From positions 130,051,742 through 130,115,741 of the forward strand of contig NC_133664.1 of NCBI RefSeq assembly GCF_037893015.1: 64,000 nucleotides of DNA, written 5' to 3'. Under the pieces are notes generated by a model. It was not told where the DNA came from. It worked only from the letters and a program-made list of their open reading frames with translations, and did not search any database. The stretch comes from Macrotis lagotis. Lineage: Eukaryota > Chordata > Mammalia > Peramelemorphia > Peramelidae. The translations under genes and the position numbers were made by a program. Within the stretch, counting starts at the first letter, position 1; every line of letters begins with the position of its first letter. Below are positions 49,055 through 60,229 of this stretch, piece after piece.

Positions 49055-49560
49055 GGAAGGAAGTAAACATTATTGAGGGTTTACTATAATCTAGGCACTA
49101 TATCCTATAAAAATTAGCACCTGTGAAACTCTCAACAACTCTAGTAAGTGGATATTATTATCAACCTTATTATATAGTTGAGGAAAGTGAGGCAAACAGA
49201 ACTTAAGGGTCACACAGGGAGGAAGTGTCTGAGACCAGATTTTAACTCATGGCTTCCTGACTTCAGGGAAGCTAGGTGGTCCAGTGGATAGAGTGTTAGG
49301 TTTGGAGTCAGGAAGACTTATCATTCTAAGTTCAAATCTGGTCTCAGATGCCTCCTAGTTGTATGACCCTGAGCAAGTCTCTTAACTCTGGTTGCCTCAG
49401 TTTTCTCATCTGTAAAGTGAGGTGGAAAAGGAAATGGCTCTTCAGTATCTTTATCAAGAAAACCCCAAATGGGGTCATGAAGAGTTGGACATGAATGAAC
49501 CACAACATAGCAATTTCCTGACTTCATGTCCCAGTGCTCTATTCACTGCACCTTTCAGCT
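49055..49560 (-). mobile_element. MIR-type SINE split by a younger SINE
   Basis: Reversed MIR: 'tattgagggtttactataat', 'taagggtcacacagggagga', 'cagattttaactcatggctt', then resuming after the insertion with 'cagtgctctattcactgcac'. Confidence 0.7.
49266..49514 (+). mobile_element. MAR1-type CORE-SINE nested in MIR, with target-site duplication
   Basis: 'gctaggtggtccagtggata', 'gtatgaccctgagcaagtct', 'caagaaaaccccaaatgggg'. TTCCTGACTTCA at 49254-49265 and 49515-49526 is a 12 bp perfect duplication of the MIR target. Confidence 0.85.
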
Positions 49561-49739
49561 TCTGTAAAATAGATCTGTTCTTTTAGGGTTCTCGGGTAGG
49601 AGTAGAAAGAAGCAGTGAATAACTTAATTCTCCTAATATGAAGTAAACAACTCAGTGAATCCAGGACAAAGCTCAAAGACAAATAAAAAAAGGGATTGGC
49701 CTTGTGGCTTCAGTTAAGTGGGATCCAATGAGTCATGAT

Positions 49740-50050
49740 GCTACAAGTAAATGAAAAACATGTATTAAGTCCTTACCATCTTGCAAACAGTAGGCAAAAC
49801 CCTGGGTTACAAGTATGAAGTTGCGACCGTCCTTGCCTTCAATGAACTTACATAATAATTGCATCCACAACACATATAAAAGAGTGATAAAAAGGGAAGG
49901 GTCCTATGGTGGACAGTGAGTAGAACAGTTGAGCATTCCATTAACATATCATTTTCTGAGGCAATGGTAGTGGTGACTTCTTGATAGTTTTCAGAATAAG
50001 AGGTAGAGAGTGGGGAGTGTTGGTAAAGGGCCAGACAGGTGGCAAAGTGA
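49740..50050 (-). mobile_element. L2-type LINE fragment, diverged
   Basis: 'catgtattaagtccttacca', 'gggttacaagtatgaagt' and 'cttgccttcaatgaacttac' resemble the reversed L2 3' end. The 132-codon minus-strand ORF here has no recognisable similarity. Confidence 0.4.
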
Positions 50051-50209
50051 GAAATGATCACGTAAAGATGAAGATACAGGAATACAAAGCCGAGCTGCTT
50101 AGCTTCTCCCAGACATAATCTCTGATGGTCCATTTTGGAGACTGGGGTGGTGAAAATTACCTTAGTAACAGTGAGGTCACATAGTATCTCCAGTCTTCTT
50201 TTCATTATG

Positions 50210-51300
50210 TCTCAGATTTTGCATCCTTTCTGCACCTCCTCCTCCCCTTGGATTTAGTCAACATAAAGAAATTTTGGGGGTTGCTAGCCTCTGATTGGAA
50301 AACAAAACTTGACTCTAGTTACAGCTTTGGAAAATAATCTTTCTTACAGGAGACCCTCCCAAACTTGCTTAGTAAGGAAAGTCTCCAGGGAGCATCTTTT
50401 CTTCCCTTCCCCCAAAAATATTTGGAGAGAAATTTAGGTAGATGCTCTTGTATTCTAGCTCTATGATATTCAACGACTGAATGGTAGATCTGACAAAAAA
50501 ATAATTTTGAATTTGCATTGATAAATTAATAATCTTCCCTCATCCCCAGACAAAAAGGATAAAGCAAAACAGAGATAAGAATGCATAATTGGTCTTTCCC
50601 AATCATGGCTGGTATTCTAGTTGTCACTAACTTTTTATAGGTTTGAACCAGCAGCCCTGAATTACCAGGTAATCTTTGTATCTTATGAATTTTTCCCCTG
50701 GTAGTCAAAAAACAAACTCTTTTCCCATTTTTCTTAAAGAAGTATCCCATTAGGCAATTTATTCACCTTAGGGGGAGTTATATTAAAATAACCAGGTGCA
50801 GTCAATTTCTTAAGAGTGTATTTCTGGGTAATTATTCTGCATCTTAGACAGCATGAAGCCCAGTTTGAATCTAACCAGCACAAAGGTATAGTCGTTTTCT
50901 GGGAATGTGCTGGTGCTTATGAATTACTGAGACTGTCAAAATGAATTTATAAATCTGAAATCAGATGAACAGTCATATCCTTGCACTTATTGGACATAAC
51001 TGTGACAACCCTCAGGGGCAGTCCGAGAGCTTTACATGGGTTTTGCATCTTCTAGAGTCACCTCATAATTAAAAGGCAATGGTATCAGAATAGGTCATTG
51101 TAGGTTAGCAAGACCCTGCAGTTAGGAAAATGGCATGGCAAAACCATGGCATTCAGAGAAAATAAATTTTAAGAGCAGACCTACTGTGTGAGCTTTGATC
51201 AATTACAAACTACTGATAATTTCTTTTAAGGCAATACTAATATTAATGATTAATTATTATATTGATATGAAGCATATTAATATATTAATAATAATGAGAT
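50210..51300. other. Noncoding, no feature recognised
   Basis: Unique AT-rich DNA with no exon or named repeat. Confidence 0.4.
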
Positions 51301-51304
51301 GCAT

Positions 51305-51425
51305 CAAGTTGTAGTAGACAGATTGTGGATACATGAATGGCTGGGTTCAAGTCCTACCTTTGGCACATATTTATGTGGTCATAGGGATTTAACTTCTCAG
51401 TCCCCCTGGAGACTAAGATGGTAAG
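51305..51425 (+). mobile_element. MIR-type SINE
   Basis: 'ggctgggttcaagtcctacc', 'tttatgtggtcatagggatt', 'taacttctcagtccccctgg'. Confidence 0.5.
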
Positions 51426-51824
51426 TTGTGACGCAAGTGTCAAGATGCAGTCACAGTGGGAGTTCTCACCAATAATTTAAAATTTTTATAATAATTTAAT
51501 AATTTTCACAAATTACACTGAGATGTTTTCCCTTGGAAAACCATGTTATCCCAAGTACCTACACCACAGATCTTGTTAGCCTTATGTCCTCCAGAAAGAA
51601 TTCATTTATTCCTATAGACCAAACTCAACTACTCTATTAGAAAGTCTTTCTTCCAAGGCCATCAAATCAAGCTCTGGTTCTTCAAAGTTATCAGATTTAT
51701 TTAGAAAGGAAGGGCTTAGAAATTAGACCTGCCATTTCCTCAGAACTCCAAAGATGAGGAAACTTTTACTGATCCAGGTTTGCATCTTTGCAAATTATAT
51801 CTTAGAGAATTGCCTAGAACACTA

Positions 51825-51935
51825 TAAAAGTGTCTTGGCCAGGGTCACTCAATAAGAGGGAAGACTTGAATCCAAAGCCTGAATCTTCTGGTGCTTCAGG
51901 AGACCCTATACCCACTGTGCTCAACTACCTTCTCT
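51825..51935 (-). mobile_element. MIR-type SINE
   Basis: 'gtcttggccagggtcactca', 'gacttgaatccaaagcctga'. Confidence 0.5.
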
Positions 51936-51943
51936 GGAAGGCT

Positions 51944-51991
51944 GAGTGGGAACAATATAGAACTAAAGAGTGGGAACAATATGGAACTAAA
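51944..51991 (+). repeat. 24 bp tandem duplication
   Basis: Two adjacent 24-mers beginning GAGTGGGAACAATAT with one A/G difference. Confidence 0.9.
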
Positions 51992-52084
51992 GAGCCTACT
52001 TACTTAATGTGAGACTGATTGAGTTGTATGTAAAAGTATGTTTCAGAATTACTCTTGAGAGGTTTGTATTAGCTGCACAGTGAT

Positions 52085-52317
52085 GGAACATTAAATGTAT
52101 AACCAGAAGTGCTAGTTCAAATTCTCTGTCACACTGGACAATTCATATACTTAGGAAGTAGGGAAGTCTTTAACATCTCTGAGGCTTAATTTCTCCATCT
52201 GTCAAAATGGAATAATAATGGGGATTAATTTCTCCATCTGGTAAATGGGGATAATAACCGTCTTCAATAGGCTGTGAAATCAAATGAGATAATGTATGAA
52301 AAGCATTTTGAAAACCT
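52085..52317 (+). mobile_element. MIR/THER-type SINE with an internal duplication
   Basis: 'aagtgctagttcaaattctc', 'gaggcttaatttctccatct', 'atggggataataaccgtctt'. The segment TTAATTTCTCCATCTG occurs twice, 38 bp apart, with the adjoining 'aaatgg'. Confidence 0.65.
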
Positions 52318-52556
52318 TTGTTGTTGAGCCATTTCAGTTTCCCCATGATCCCATTTGAGGTTTTCTTGGCAGAGATATTGGAGGGGTTTGCCATTTCCTT
52401 CTCCAGTTCATTTAACAAATGAGGAAACTTAGGCAAACAGTGGTAGGTGACTTGCCAAGGGTCATACAACTTGAAATTATCTGAGGCCAGATTTGAACTA
52501 AGTCCTCCTGACTCCAGGTCCAGCCCTCTATCCACTGTAGTATCCAACTGCTCTTG
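52318..52556 (-). mobile_element. MAR1-type CORE-SINE, near full length
   Basis: 'tttgaggttttcttggcaga', 'ggggtttgccatttccttct', 'ggccagatttgaactaagtc', 'ctctatccactgtagtatcc'. The 125-codon ORF over it is an artefact. Confidence 0.85.
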
Positions 52557-52849
52557 GAAACCTTAAAATCCTGTATAAATGTGACCTATTATTATTGCCA
52601 CAGGTGCCTCAGTGATGTTTCAGTTTAAACCAAATGACTTGCCACTTCTTGTGATAGTACAGTTGGATCAGTAGTTCTATGTTTTGTACTTCAAATCTTG
52701 ATTGGGTTTAGCCAATTCACATAAGAAAATGGGAAGAATGAAAGGAGTGAAGAAATTGGCCAAAAGTCTCTCAGAGAATGAATGTCATTGAGTGATGAAC
52801 TGTTCCTGAGTGATGAATTGTTTCAGGACTTTGGACCCAAGAGGCTGAA

Positions 52850-52987
52850 AGGGATCTGAGATTTGGCATCATAGGATTACAGAACTGTAAAGATAGATGG
52901 AACCTGAGATGGTGTCTAGTTTGACTTATGTCCAAAAAGGACGAGTGGCTAAGTGAGCATTGATCCTCTGCTTGAAGATCCTAGGGG
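52850..52987 (+). mobile_element. Old interspersed repeat, host of the RPS20 retrocopy
   Basis: 'cataggattacagaactgta', 'gatggaacctgagatggtgt' and 'gatcctctgcttgaagatcc' resemble a common ancient mammalian repeat. Matching continuation ('gggcaactcatccactccca', 'aaacagcccatctcaacttt') appears after the pseudogene at about 53480-53580. Confidence 0.4.
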
Positions 52988-53029
52988 TGATGCTACCATT
53001 GCTGCAACCCTGTGTAGGCAGCACTCCCT

Positions 53030-53468
53030 GCCTTTCCTCCTCCTGATTCACACCGAGGAGTAAGTCAGCTAGGAAGCTGCTCCACTTGCCATGGCATTCA
53101 AAGACACTGACAAGACACTCGTGGAGCCCCAAGTGGCCATCCACTGGGTCTGTAGCACCCTCACCAGCCACAGTGTGAAGTCACTGGAGAAAGTGTGTGC
53201 CGATCTCATTGGAGGAGTCAAAGAAAAGAGCCTGAAAGTGAAGGGACCTATTCGAATGCTCACCAAGACATTTGCAGTGAAGGTTCAAAGACTTGGGCTC
53301 AGTTCCAGATGAGAATCCCCAACACCTTGTTAATTTGCACAGCCCTTCTGAAAGTGTTAAGTAAATCACTTCTATCAGCATTGAACCAGGTAGAAGCTGA
53401 AGTCACCATTGCAGATGCCTAATCAGTCATCTCTTTTAATAAATTGAATGCAAGTATTGAAAAAAAAG
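53030..53468 (+). pseudogene. RPS20: Processed RPS20 pseudogene
   Basis: Translation from the ATG at 53091 begins [18 protein letters not shown] and continues [20 protein letters not shown], recognisable as ribosomal protein uS10 (RPS20, 119 aa). A ~25 bp deletion after codon ~63 (TKT) shifts the frame. The C-terminal part ([13 protein letters not shown] ... VEAEVTIADA) continues in another frame to a TAA at 53420-53422. No introns, a 3' AATAAA at 53438-53443 and an A tract at 53460-53467 show a retrotransposed mRNA. 5' UTR similarity extends back to about 53030. Imperfect flanking repeats AAGATCCTAGGGG (52975-52987) and AAGATTTCCTAGGAG (from 53466) may be the target-site duplication. Confidence 0.92.
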
Positions 53469-53639
53469 ATTTCCTAGGAGGGGCAACTCATCCACTCCCA
53501 AAACAGCCCATCTCAACTTTAGAGCAAACACTTGTTGGGAAACCTAAATTTCCTATTTTTTAAGGTCAGTCCCTTGGTCTTGGTTCACCTATGATGTGAA
53601 AAAAAGCAGGTCTAAACCACCACCTCCACCCCTGGACTC

Positions 53640-53730
53640 TTTTGATCTTCATTATAACTTTGTAAGGTAGGAGCCATTATTATCCTCATTTTACAGCTGA
53701 AGAAACTGAGGCAAACGTGAGCGTACTTAA
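53640..53730 (-). mobile_element. MIR-type SINE fragment
   Basis: 'cattattatcctcattttac', 'agctgaagaaactgaggcaa'. Confidence 0.6.
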
Positions 53731-53744
53731 AATGGGACACGGTC

Positions 53745-54845
53745 ATCATGTCCCACTTGCCTCCTGAGTCTTCTTTTCTCCAGCCCTGAACATCCCTAGT
53801 CCCTTCAAATGATGCTCAACAGATATAATCTTAGGTTCTTCATAGTCTTCTTGTCCTTCACCATATGCTATCCAACAGGTCAATGCTATTCTTTAACTAT
53901 GGCATGAGATGTGATCTGATCAGGGCAGAATGCAAAGGAACTCTCACCTCCTTGTATTTGGAAACTATGCCTCTTAAGGACAGCTAGGTGGTATAGTGGT
54001 TAGAATTCTAAACCTCATCTTCCTGAATTCAAATTTGATCTCAGACCCTTAATAGCAGTGTGACCCAAGGCAAGTCACTGAACAGTTTCCTCACCTGTTA
54101 AATGACCTAGAGAAGGAAATGACAATTCACTACAGTATCTTTGCCAAGAAAATCTCAGATTGGTCATGAAGAGTCAGACACAACTGAACAATAATAATGC
54201 ATATTTTAATACAGTCCAAAATAACATTACCATTTTGACTACAAATGCTGACTCATATTGACCTGGCAGTTCATTAAGCACCCAAAATCTTAAAAAAACA
54301 TTAAAAAACCTAGTTTCTATCTCTGCCCCCTCTTTTACTTGTGATATTGAATTTTGTAATGAATTCTGTTCATATTGAATCATATTGAGCATATGGTCCA
54401 CTAAGCCTCCCACATCTGCTTTCTAATTCTCTTCCCCCCACCCCACATCTTACAGAAGTGAAGTTGAACTTTCAGATTCAATTATCCCTTCTGAGTTTCA
54501 TCAGAATAGATTCTGTTAAGATCTGTTAAGATCTTTCTGGATATTGGCTCTGTATGTTAGATATCCCTCTAAGATTTGTGTTGTCTACAAATTTGATGAG
54601 TACAGCATTTATACTTTATTCAAATCACTAAGAAAAATGATAGACAAGCATAGATTCCTAGGACATTTTACTGGAGACCTCCTATCAAATTGACTTTGAA
54701 CCATTTAGGATGAGTAAGACTTCAGCTAGTTGGCTGGTATGGAATCCATCAGACTATGTTGTTTTTATTCCACATCTTTCCATATTGTCCATAAGAATAG
54801 TATGAGACACTTTACTCAATATTTTATTAAGATTTATTTAAATTT
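53745..54845 (-). mobile_element. CR1/L3-type LINE, decayed
   Basis: On the minus strand near 54840-54780 a decayed reverse-transcriptase C-terminal motif reads SKVSHTILMDN, matching the F-DKVSHAIL-DK landmark of CR1/L3 elements. In + order 'ctgaacatccctagtccctt', 'ttgtctacaaatttgatgag', 'ggagacctcctatcaaattg' match the reversed CR1 order. A MAR1 SINE is nested at 53976-54200 and L1 adjoins at 54850. Confidence 0.6.
53976..54200 (+). mobile_element. MAR1-type CORE-SINE nested in CR1/L3
   Basis: 'acagctaggtggtatagtgg', 'gaattcaaatttgatctcag', 'ccaagaaaatctcagattgg', 'atgaagagtcagacacaact'. Confidence 0.8.
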
Positions 54846-54849
54846 TATC

Positions 54850-55440
54850 ATTTCGATGATCTATCCAATTTAGTAACTGGGTCAAAAAAAGTAAATAAAT
54901 TTTCAATGAGATGATAAGCATTTATTTTCTCTCTCTTCCTGCTGCTTCCCACTAAGGAACACCCCCCCCAATCTTTGTTAGAAATAAATACAAACACATG
55001 AACACATACATATATATGTATATGAACATATACAATTAAAACAAATTTCTCCACTGACTATTTAAAAATGTATTTCATTCTGCATCTTAAGTTCATCACT
55101 CTCTGCTAGTAACAGTATAACATCTACCCTTTGGAAACACTCTTGGTTATTGCAGTGATGATCAGAGTATTTAAACCTACCAGAGTTGTTTGTGTTTACA
55201 ATGTTGTTTTTGTAGAAATTGCTCTTATTCTGTTCACTGTACTTTGCATCAATTTATGAAAATCTCAAGTTTTTCTGAAACTGTCCCCTTTCTCAATTTT
55301 TATTTCATTAATTCATATGTCATAATTTGTTTATCAATTCCCAATTCATAGATATTCAATATTTTGTCACAACAGAGAGTTGTTAAAAATATTTTTGTAT
55401 ATATGAAGATGCTTTTGATGAAAGTATGCTGGCATTTTTA
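54850..55440 (-). mobile_element. L1 3' region, reversed
   Basis: 'cattctgcatcttaagttca', 'gtgatgatcagagtatttaa', 'actttgcatcaatttatgaa', 'ttatcaattcccaattcata' and 'taaaaatatttttgtatata' are reversed marsupial L1 landmarks in order. Confidence 0.65.
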
Positions 55441-55710
55441 GTCATTGCTCCACTTTCTAGATGTCTACTGTCTAGATGTAATCTCTTCCAGAGTTTTTCT
55501 AGGAATCAATGATAAATCTCTGAGCCTACAGGTTACAGAAACTATTCTCTTCTATTTTGTGAAAATTAGGTCATTGCACCTCTCCATTCCTGTGGTATTA
55601 TTCTTGGTTTCCATGATTTTTCAAATATCACTGAAAGGAATCAGCAGTCATATCTGTCAGGTCTCTCAGTGTTCAAGATCACAATTCAAGAATGAATAAA
55701 CTAAAAAAAA

Positions 55711-55943
55711 AGTTTATAAAGTACTGTGTTGCTCAGTCATGTCTGACTATCCGTGCCCCTGTATAACATTTTCTTGGCACAGATACTAGAGTGGTTTTCC
55801 ATTTCCAAATCCAGTGGATTGAGGTAAACAGAGGTTAAGGAACTTGCTCAGGGTCACATAGTTTGTGAATATTTTGGATTTTGAACTCAGGTCTTACTGA
55901 TTCCAGGCCCAGTACTCTATCCACTATGCCACCTAGCTACTAT
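55711..55943 (-). mobile_element. MAR1-type CORE-SINE, full length
   Basis: 'gctcagtcatgtctgactat', 'cttggcacagatactagagt', 'tgctcagggtcacatagttt', 'ctctatccactatgccacct'. Confidence 0.85.
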
Positions 55944-56049
55944 CAAAGTGCCAAGTACTGTAAATCCAAAATCCATGGTGTACTGGAGCTAATGAGAGCC
56001 AGTTGTTCATTTTTTCAGTGTGAGCATTTACACCTTGGAAATCAGCAAC

Positions 56050-56170
56050 CAGAGAGTTAATTGTTAAACATTTGCTATGTAGCTTTTGATATAGGAAAAT
56101 AAGAAAAAAAATGATAGCCCCTATTCTTAAGAAGTTCTAATGGAGGAGACAATAATAGAGCTTCAGTGGT
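56050..56170 (-). mobile_element. L2-type 3' end fragment
   Basis: 'gatagcccctattcttaaga', 'agttctaatggaggagacaa'. Confidence 0.45.
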
Positions 56171-57430
56171 CCAAAAGCCTATGAGACTTGAATTCATCAA
56201 AGAAAAAGAAGTCCATGTTGAGGAGAGGATACATACTCCTATGAAGCAACTATTTCTAATGTAACACAAATTATATCAAGCAGACAACAATATTCTGTAC
56301 CTGCTTCAACTATTTCTAGATATTAGTTATTATCTATTATCTAAGACATGGGGAGAATTTTTCCTTAGAGGCTAATTAATTTCCCAGTGGGGTTTTGCAA
56401 GGTGAAGAGAATGAGAAAACAGGCTAACCCCTATTATTAGAAGGCAGGCTCTTCCCAGGATCCAACTTGGTCCAAACCCTATGCCAGAACATAAAGGTCA
56501 CTTGTAGTACCATACTCCAGGTTCTCTCAAAGAGAAGCATCATGGAGTCAGTGAGGTACACAATTGAACAGAGGTAAAGCTCACAAATCCTTAAAGGGGA
56601 GCCCTCCAAACCAAGGCCTTTTCCCTCAAGTTTGCAGAATGAAGAAGCTGTTATGGTTATACATTATTGTTTTCAACCTCACCCACATACCTGGATAACA
56701 ACACTTCCAATAGCATCATCTTCTCTTAAAAAGGATGGCAATATACCAGCTTTTGTTAGCTGGCTGAAACCTAGAGACAATCACATTTACTAAACCTGGT
56801 GAGTTTTAAAGGCAGATGGCTATAGCTTTGGGCTAGCTTGTGTTGTAAAGTAATCTTACAGCTGAGAGTCCTTCACAGAATAATATCTTTTGCCCATGGA
56901 TAGCCGAGTTTAATGCAGCTTTATATAAAATGGAAGAAACTTATTATTAGGAAAATCTAATTGCTACTCAACAGATCAATCAGGGTATTTATAGGAGAAT
57001 AGACTCTTTGGCAGGCATTATTGCCTAATCATTCCACTGGTGTGGATTTAATGTTATAAGGGCCACTACAATCATGAAAAACTCATGTGTGAAGGTGAGC
57101 AATTTGATAGCTTCTAAACAACCAATGGAAACCATTAAAGGGAATAAAAGTTCAGTACTATTTTTGTAAAAGAAGGGTGTGTATGTGGATGTGGTAGGAG
57201 CGGGATTAAGAGTAATTAAGGAAATCAGGGTGGTGACACCAAATCATTCAGGCAATTGAGTGAAACAAGTTATTTTAAGAGAAAATATTTCATTCAACCC
57301 AGATATTTTATACTGCATAGGCACTTGCTCATTTATTTAAATGCATGTTTGTTTTTTTTTAAAGGCAATTCTAATTTCTTTTGATTGGGACCTTCTTCCA
57401 TGTTGATCTGAACTTTTCCATTTTACTGAC
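56171..57430. other. Noncoding, no feature recognised
   Basis: Unique sequence without exon signatures. The 56930-57140 stretch is balanced in composition and repeat-free but gives no specific clue. Confidence 0.4.
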
Positions 57431-57434
57431 AGTG

Positions 57435-57565
57435 TTGCCTCAGGGATGGAAGGGTTCAGTTATTTATCTAGGAGCACATAGCCTATTTATACTAGAACTG
57501 GGACTCAAATCCAAATTTCTCCTGTGTCTGAAGTCAATCTGATATTCACTACATCACGCTGTAGG
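57435..57565 (-). mobile_element. MIR-type SINE
   Basis: 'aggagcacatagcctattta', 'ctgggactcaaatccaaatt', 'ctgatattcactacatcacg'. Confidence 0.55.
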
Positions 57566-57757
57566 GGCAGGTAGATGGTGTATGGACGATGAGTCAGGAA
57601 GACTCAACTTCCTGTGGGATCCTGGGCAAGTCACTTAACCCTGCTTGCCTCAATTTTCTCATCTGTAAAATGAACTGGAAAGGACAGCAAATCACTCCAT
57701 ATCTGACAAAAAAACCCAAATAGGATCAAGAAAAGTTGGACCTAACTGAAAGTAACA
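57566..57757 (+). mobile_element. MAR1-type CORE-SINE
   Basis: 'atgagtcaggaagactcaac', 'gatcctgggcaagtcactta', 'ctcatctgtaaaatgaactg', 'aaacccaaataggatcaaga'. The pyrimidine tract starts just past its tail. Confidence 0.75.
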
Positions 57758-57767
57758 AAATTATACT

Positions 57768-57896
57768 CTCTCCTTTTTTCTCTTTCTTCATCTCCATCTC
57801 CCTTTCTTTTTCTTTTTTCTCCTTCCTTCCTTCCTTCCTTCCTTCCTTCCTTCCTTCCTTCCTTCCTTCCTTCCTTCCTTTTTCTTTCTTTCTTTC

Positions 57897-57931
<35 letters not shown>

Positions 57932-57988
57932 CTTTTTTCTCTTTCTCTCTTTCTCCTTCTTTCTCTTTCTTTCATCTTTCTTTCTCTT

Positions 57989-58020
<32 letters not shown>

Positions 58021-58032
58021 TCTTCTTTCTTC

Positions 58033-58064
<32 letters not shown>

Positions 58065-58094
58065 TCCTTTCTTTCTTTCTTTCTTTCTCCTTTA
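57768..58094 (+). repeat. Polypyrimidine tract: (CCTT)n and (CTTT)n blocks
   Basis: About 330 bases almost free of purines. A CCTT block of about 15 units spans 57821-57880, and CTTT blocks recur at 57880-57900 and 57990-58090. Long homopurine-homopyrimidine mirror repeats can form triplex H-DNA. ORFs through it (poly F/S/L; poly K/E/R on the other strand) are artefacts. Less pure pyrimidine-rich DNA runs on to 58168. Confidence 0.95.
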
Positions 58095-58167
58095 GTTCTT
58101 CCCTTTCCCTCCCCCCTCCATCTCTGTCTCTATCTCCATCTCTTTCTCTGTCCTTGACTCTTCCTTT

Positions 58168-58169
<2 letters not shown>

Positions 58170-58203
<34 letters not shown>
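58170..58203 (+). repeat. (AC)n microsatellite
   Basis: About 17 AC units directly after the pyrimidine tract. Confidence 0.95.
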
Positions 58204-58207
<4 letters not shown>

Positions 58208-59335
58208 CCCTGATGATTGACTAAGATTTTAATTCGATTACCCACAGCTGATGATGCTGTTGAAAGAGTTGAATTCTCTCATACATTCCAATTGTTTGTC
58301 TTTATTCAATGTTATTAAGAACCTATTTTCAAACAACTAAGGTTACAGCTGTACATTTATTTTTTTTTTTCATTCATCAGATGGGGCTAATTTTCTTTTA
58401 AATGAGAAACATTCAGGGGAAAAAAAGTGGATATATTATCCTTGATTTATGAAACTTGGTTTGGAAAAAAGTGTGGCAGAGCCATAAGGACAAAAGTGGG
58501 ATGGGCCTTGCCCCAAGGTGTCGAAACTTAGAAGGCTCCAAGAGTACTATATACTGGTTTGGCAAGTTAAAAACAAAATGAAAAACAAAAAAAAAAACCC
58601 TTTGCTTAGCATCTAGGTAGTGAGACTAATTAGTTAAAATTGGAAGCTGCTAGATGGCAGATGAGAAAAAAAGAAACTTCCTTCCCTTAATGACTGAACT
58701 CTATACAAGTTCCCTCCCTAGCCTGGCCCCTGAAGCATCCTCCCTGATGTTAGCCTCATGATATCCCAGGATCTCTCCTTTTGAACTCTTCCCCTGTTCC
58801 CAACTCAGGTATACTAAATTTTTCATTATTTTTGTGGTTACCTTTTATTCTAACTTGAACTGATTGCATTTTGTATTACTTGCATTAGGCATCAGAACTT
58901 CAAGTTACAACTCTGAATGATAGTCATTAAGTGCCCTACTAACCCCAATGCTTCATTATCCATTTAGTCATAAGACATTTTTAGACCAATAGATCATTGA
59001 TTCAGTTGAAATGAGCATCCCAGCTTTTTATGAAGTTCAAATAAATTGACTACTTAGTGCTTGTGAAGTCCCTCAAAAATGCCCTACTGCTTAAATGTTA
59101 TATTACATAGTTGGGCTTTACTTTAGATATCTAATTAAACTTATTTCAAGGATGTCTAATCTCAAGATAAGCAGATTCTTCCCATAATGCATATCAGATT
59201 CTCTTTTACTAAGAGCATGTTTGTGTTTGTTCAGTGGAATATTACGAAAACATTTAGCTATTTGAAATCTCTAAATAATTTCTATCTTTTAGCAAGCACA
59301 GATTTCCCCATTCCTAGGAAAACCTCTTGACCTTA
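58204..59335. other. Noncoding, no feature recognised
   Basis: Unique AT-rich sequence; no exon or repeat that I can name. Confidence 0.4.
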
Positions 59336-59339
59336 CAAA

Positions 59340-60000
59340 GATATCTAGCTTCTTCTTTCATTCCCTCCCAACGTTGTTTTGGGGAAAAATGTGACTTTAC
59401 TTCTTTACCAACCATTCTTTTTAACCCTTTGCAATCTGACTTCTCTACCCCCAGGTCCCCATCCACTTTACTGAAATTATCTAGGGTCAACATATGTTTC
59501 TTTTGCATATTCTTTCCTTCTTTGGCTTTAGAGATAACACTCTGATTCATCTTCTAATTCTATAGCCATGTCTCTCTCTTTCCTTCACTGACTCCTTATT
59601 CTTTTTTCCTCACTCCCTTAAGTTTGATGCCCATGATGATAATATCTTTGGTCCTCCTTTCTTTCTTCCTTAGTCATCTCATTTGCTCCTGTGGGTTCAA
59701 ATATTATATCAACTCAGATGATATCTTAACTCTGTCCTCTCTCCATTTTCAAATAAGCATCTCTAACTGTCCCTAAGACATCATTTAAGAGAACCTCCTA
59801 GTGTCAAGAAATTCTAAAGTCATGTCTGAACTGAGCATACTTTCAAAGAATGTTACTTTTAATACAGTTTTATCTTTCTCTTTCAACTTGTTCATATTCA
59901 GACTTGATTTTTTCTATTAATGTTCCAATCATTAATCTCCCGTGTCCAACCAGTCTCCCATGTTCCAAATCTTGTAAGTATTTCAGAGGACATTTAATCT
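59340..60000 (+). mobile_element. L2-type LINE fragment
   Basis: 'ttctttggctttagagataa', 'ccttcactgactccttattc', 'aaataagcatctctaactgt' and 'cagtctcccatgttccaaat' follow L2 in sense order, with no intact reading frame. Confidence 0.5.
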
Positions 60001-60004
60001 AACT

Positions 60005-60160
60005 CTTTTATTTAACAGAGGAGAAAACTGATGTTTTCTTAATCAGGAGGTTCAGCAATTTGCTTAGGGTCACACAAGCAGTAAACATCACAGACAGGGT
60101 TTAAAATGGGTCATTTGACTCCAGAACCAGTTAGCTCTACTGTTCTATAATCTTTCTCTC
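60005..60160 (-). mobile_element. MIR-type SINE
   Basis: 'acagaggagaaaactgatgt', 'cttagggtcacacaagcagt', 'tgactccagaaccagttagc'. Confidence 0.55.
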
Positions 60161-60229
60161 TTTCATTTCATCTCACTTCTTTTACCACTAATATACACTT
60201 GATTACCAAAACTTGTAATATCTCTCAGA

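Noticed and set aside
49807-50205. 132-codon minus-strand ORF
   Set aside because: Overlaps a diverged L2 fragment; no recognisable domain.
52170-52547. 125-codon minus-strand ORF
   Set aside because: It reads through two CORE-SINE copies.
57742-58245. 167-codon minus-strand ORF rich in K/E/R
   Set aside because: Antisense of a polypyrimidine tract; a low-complexity artefact.
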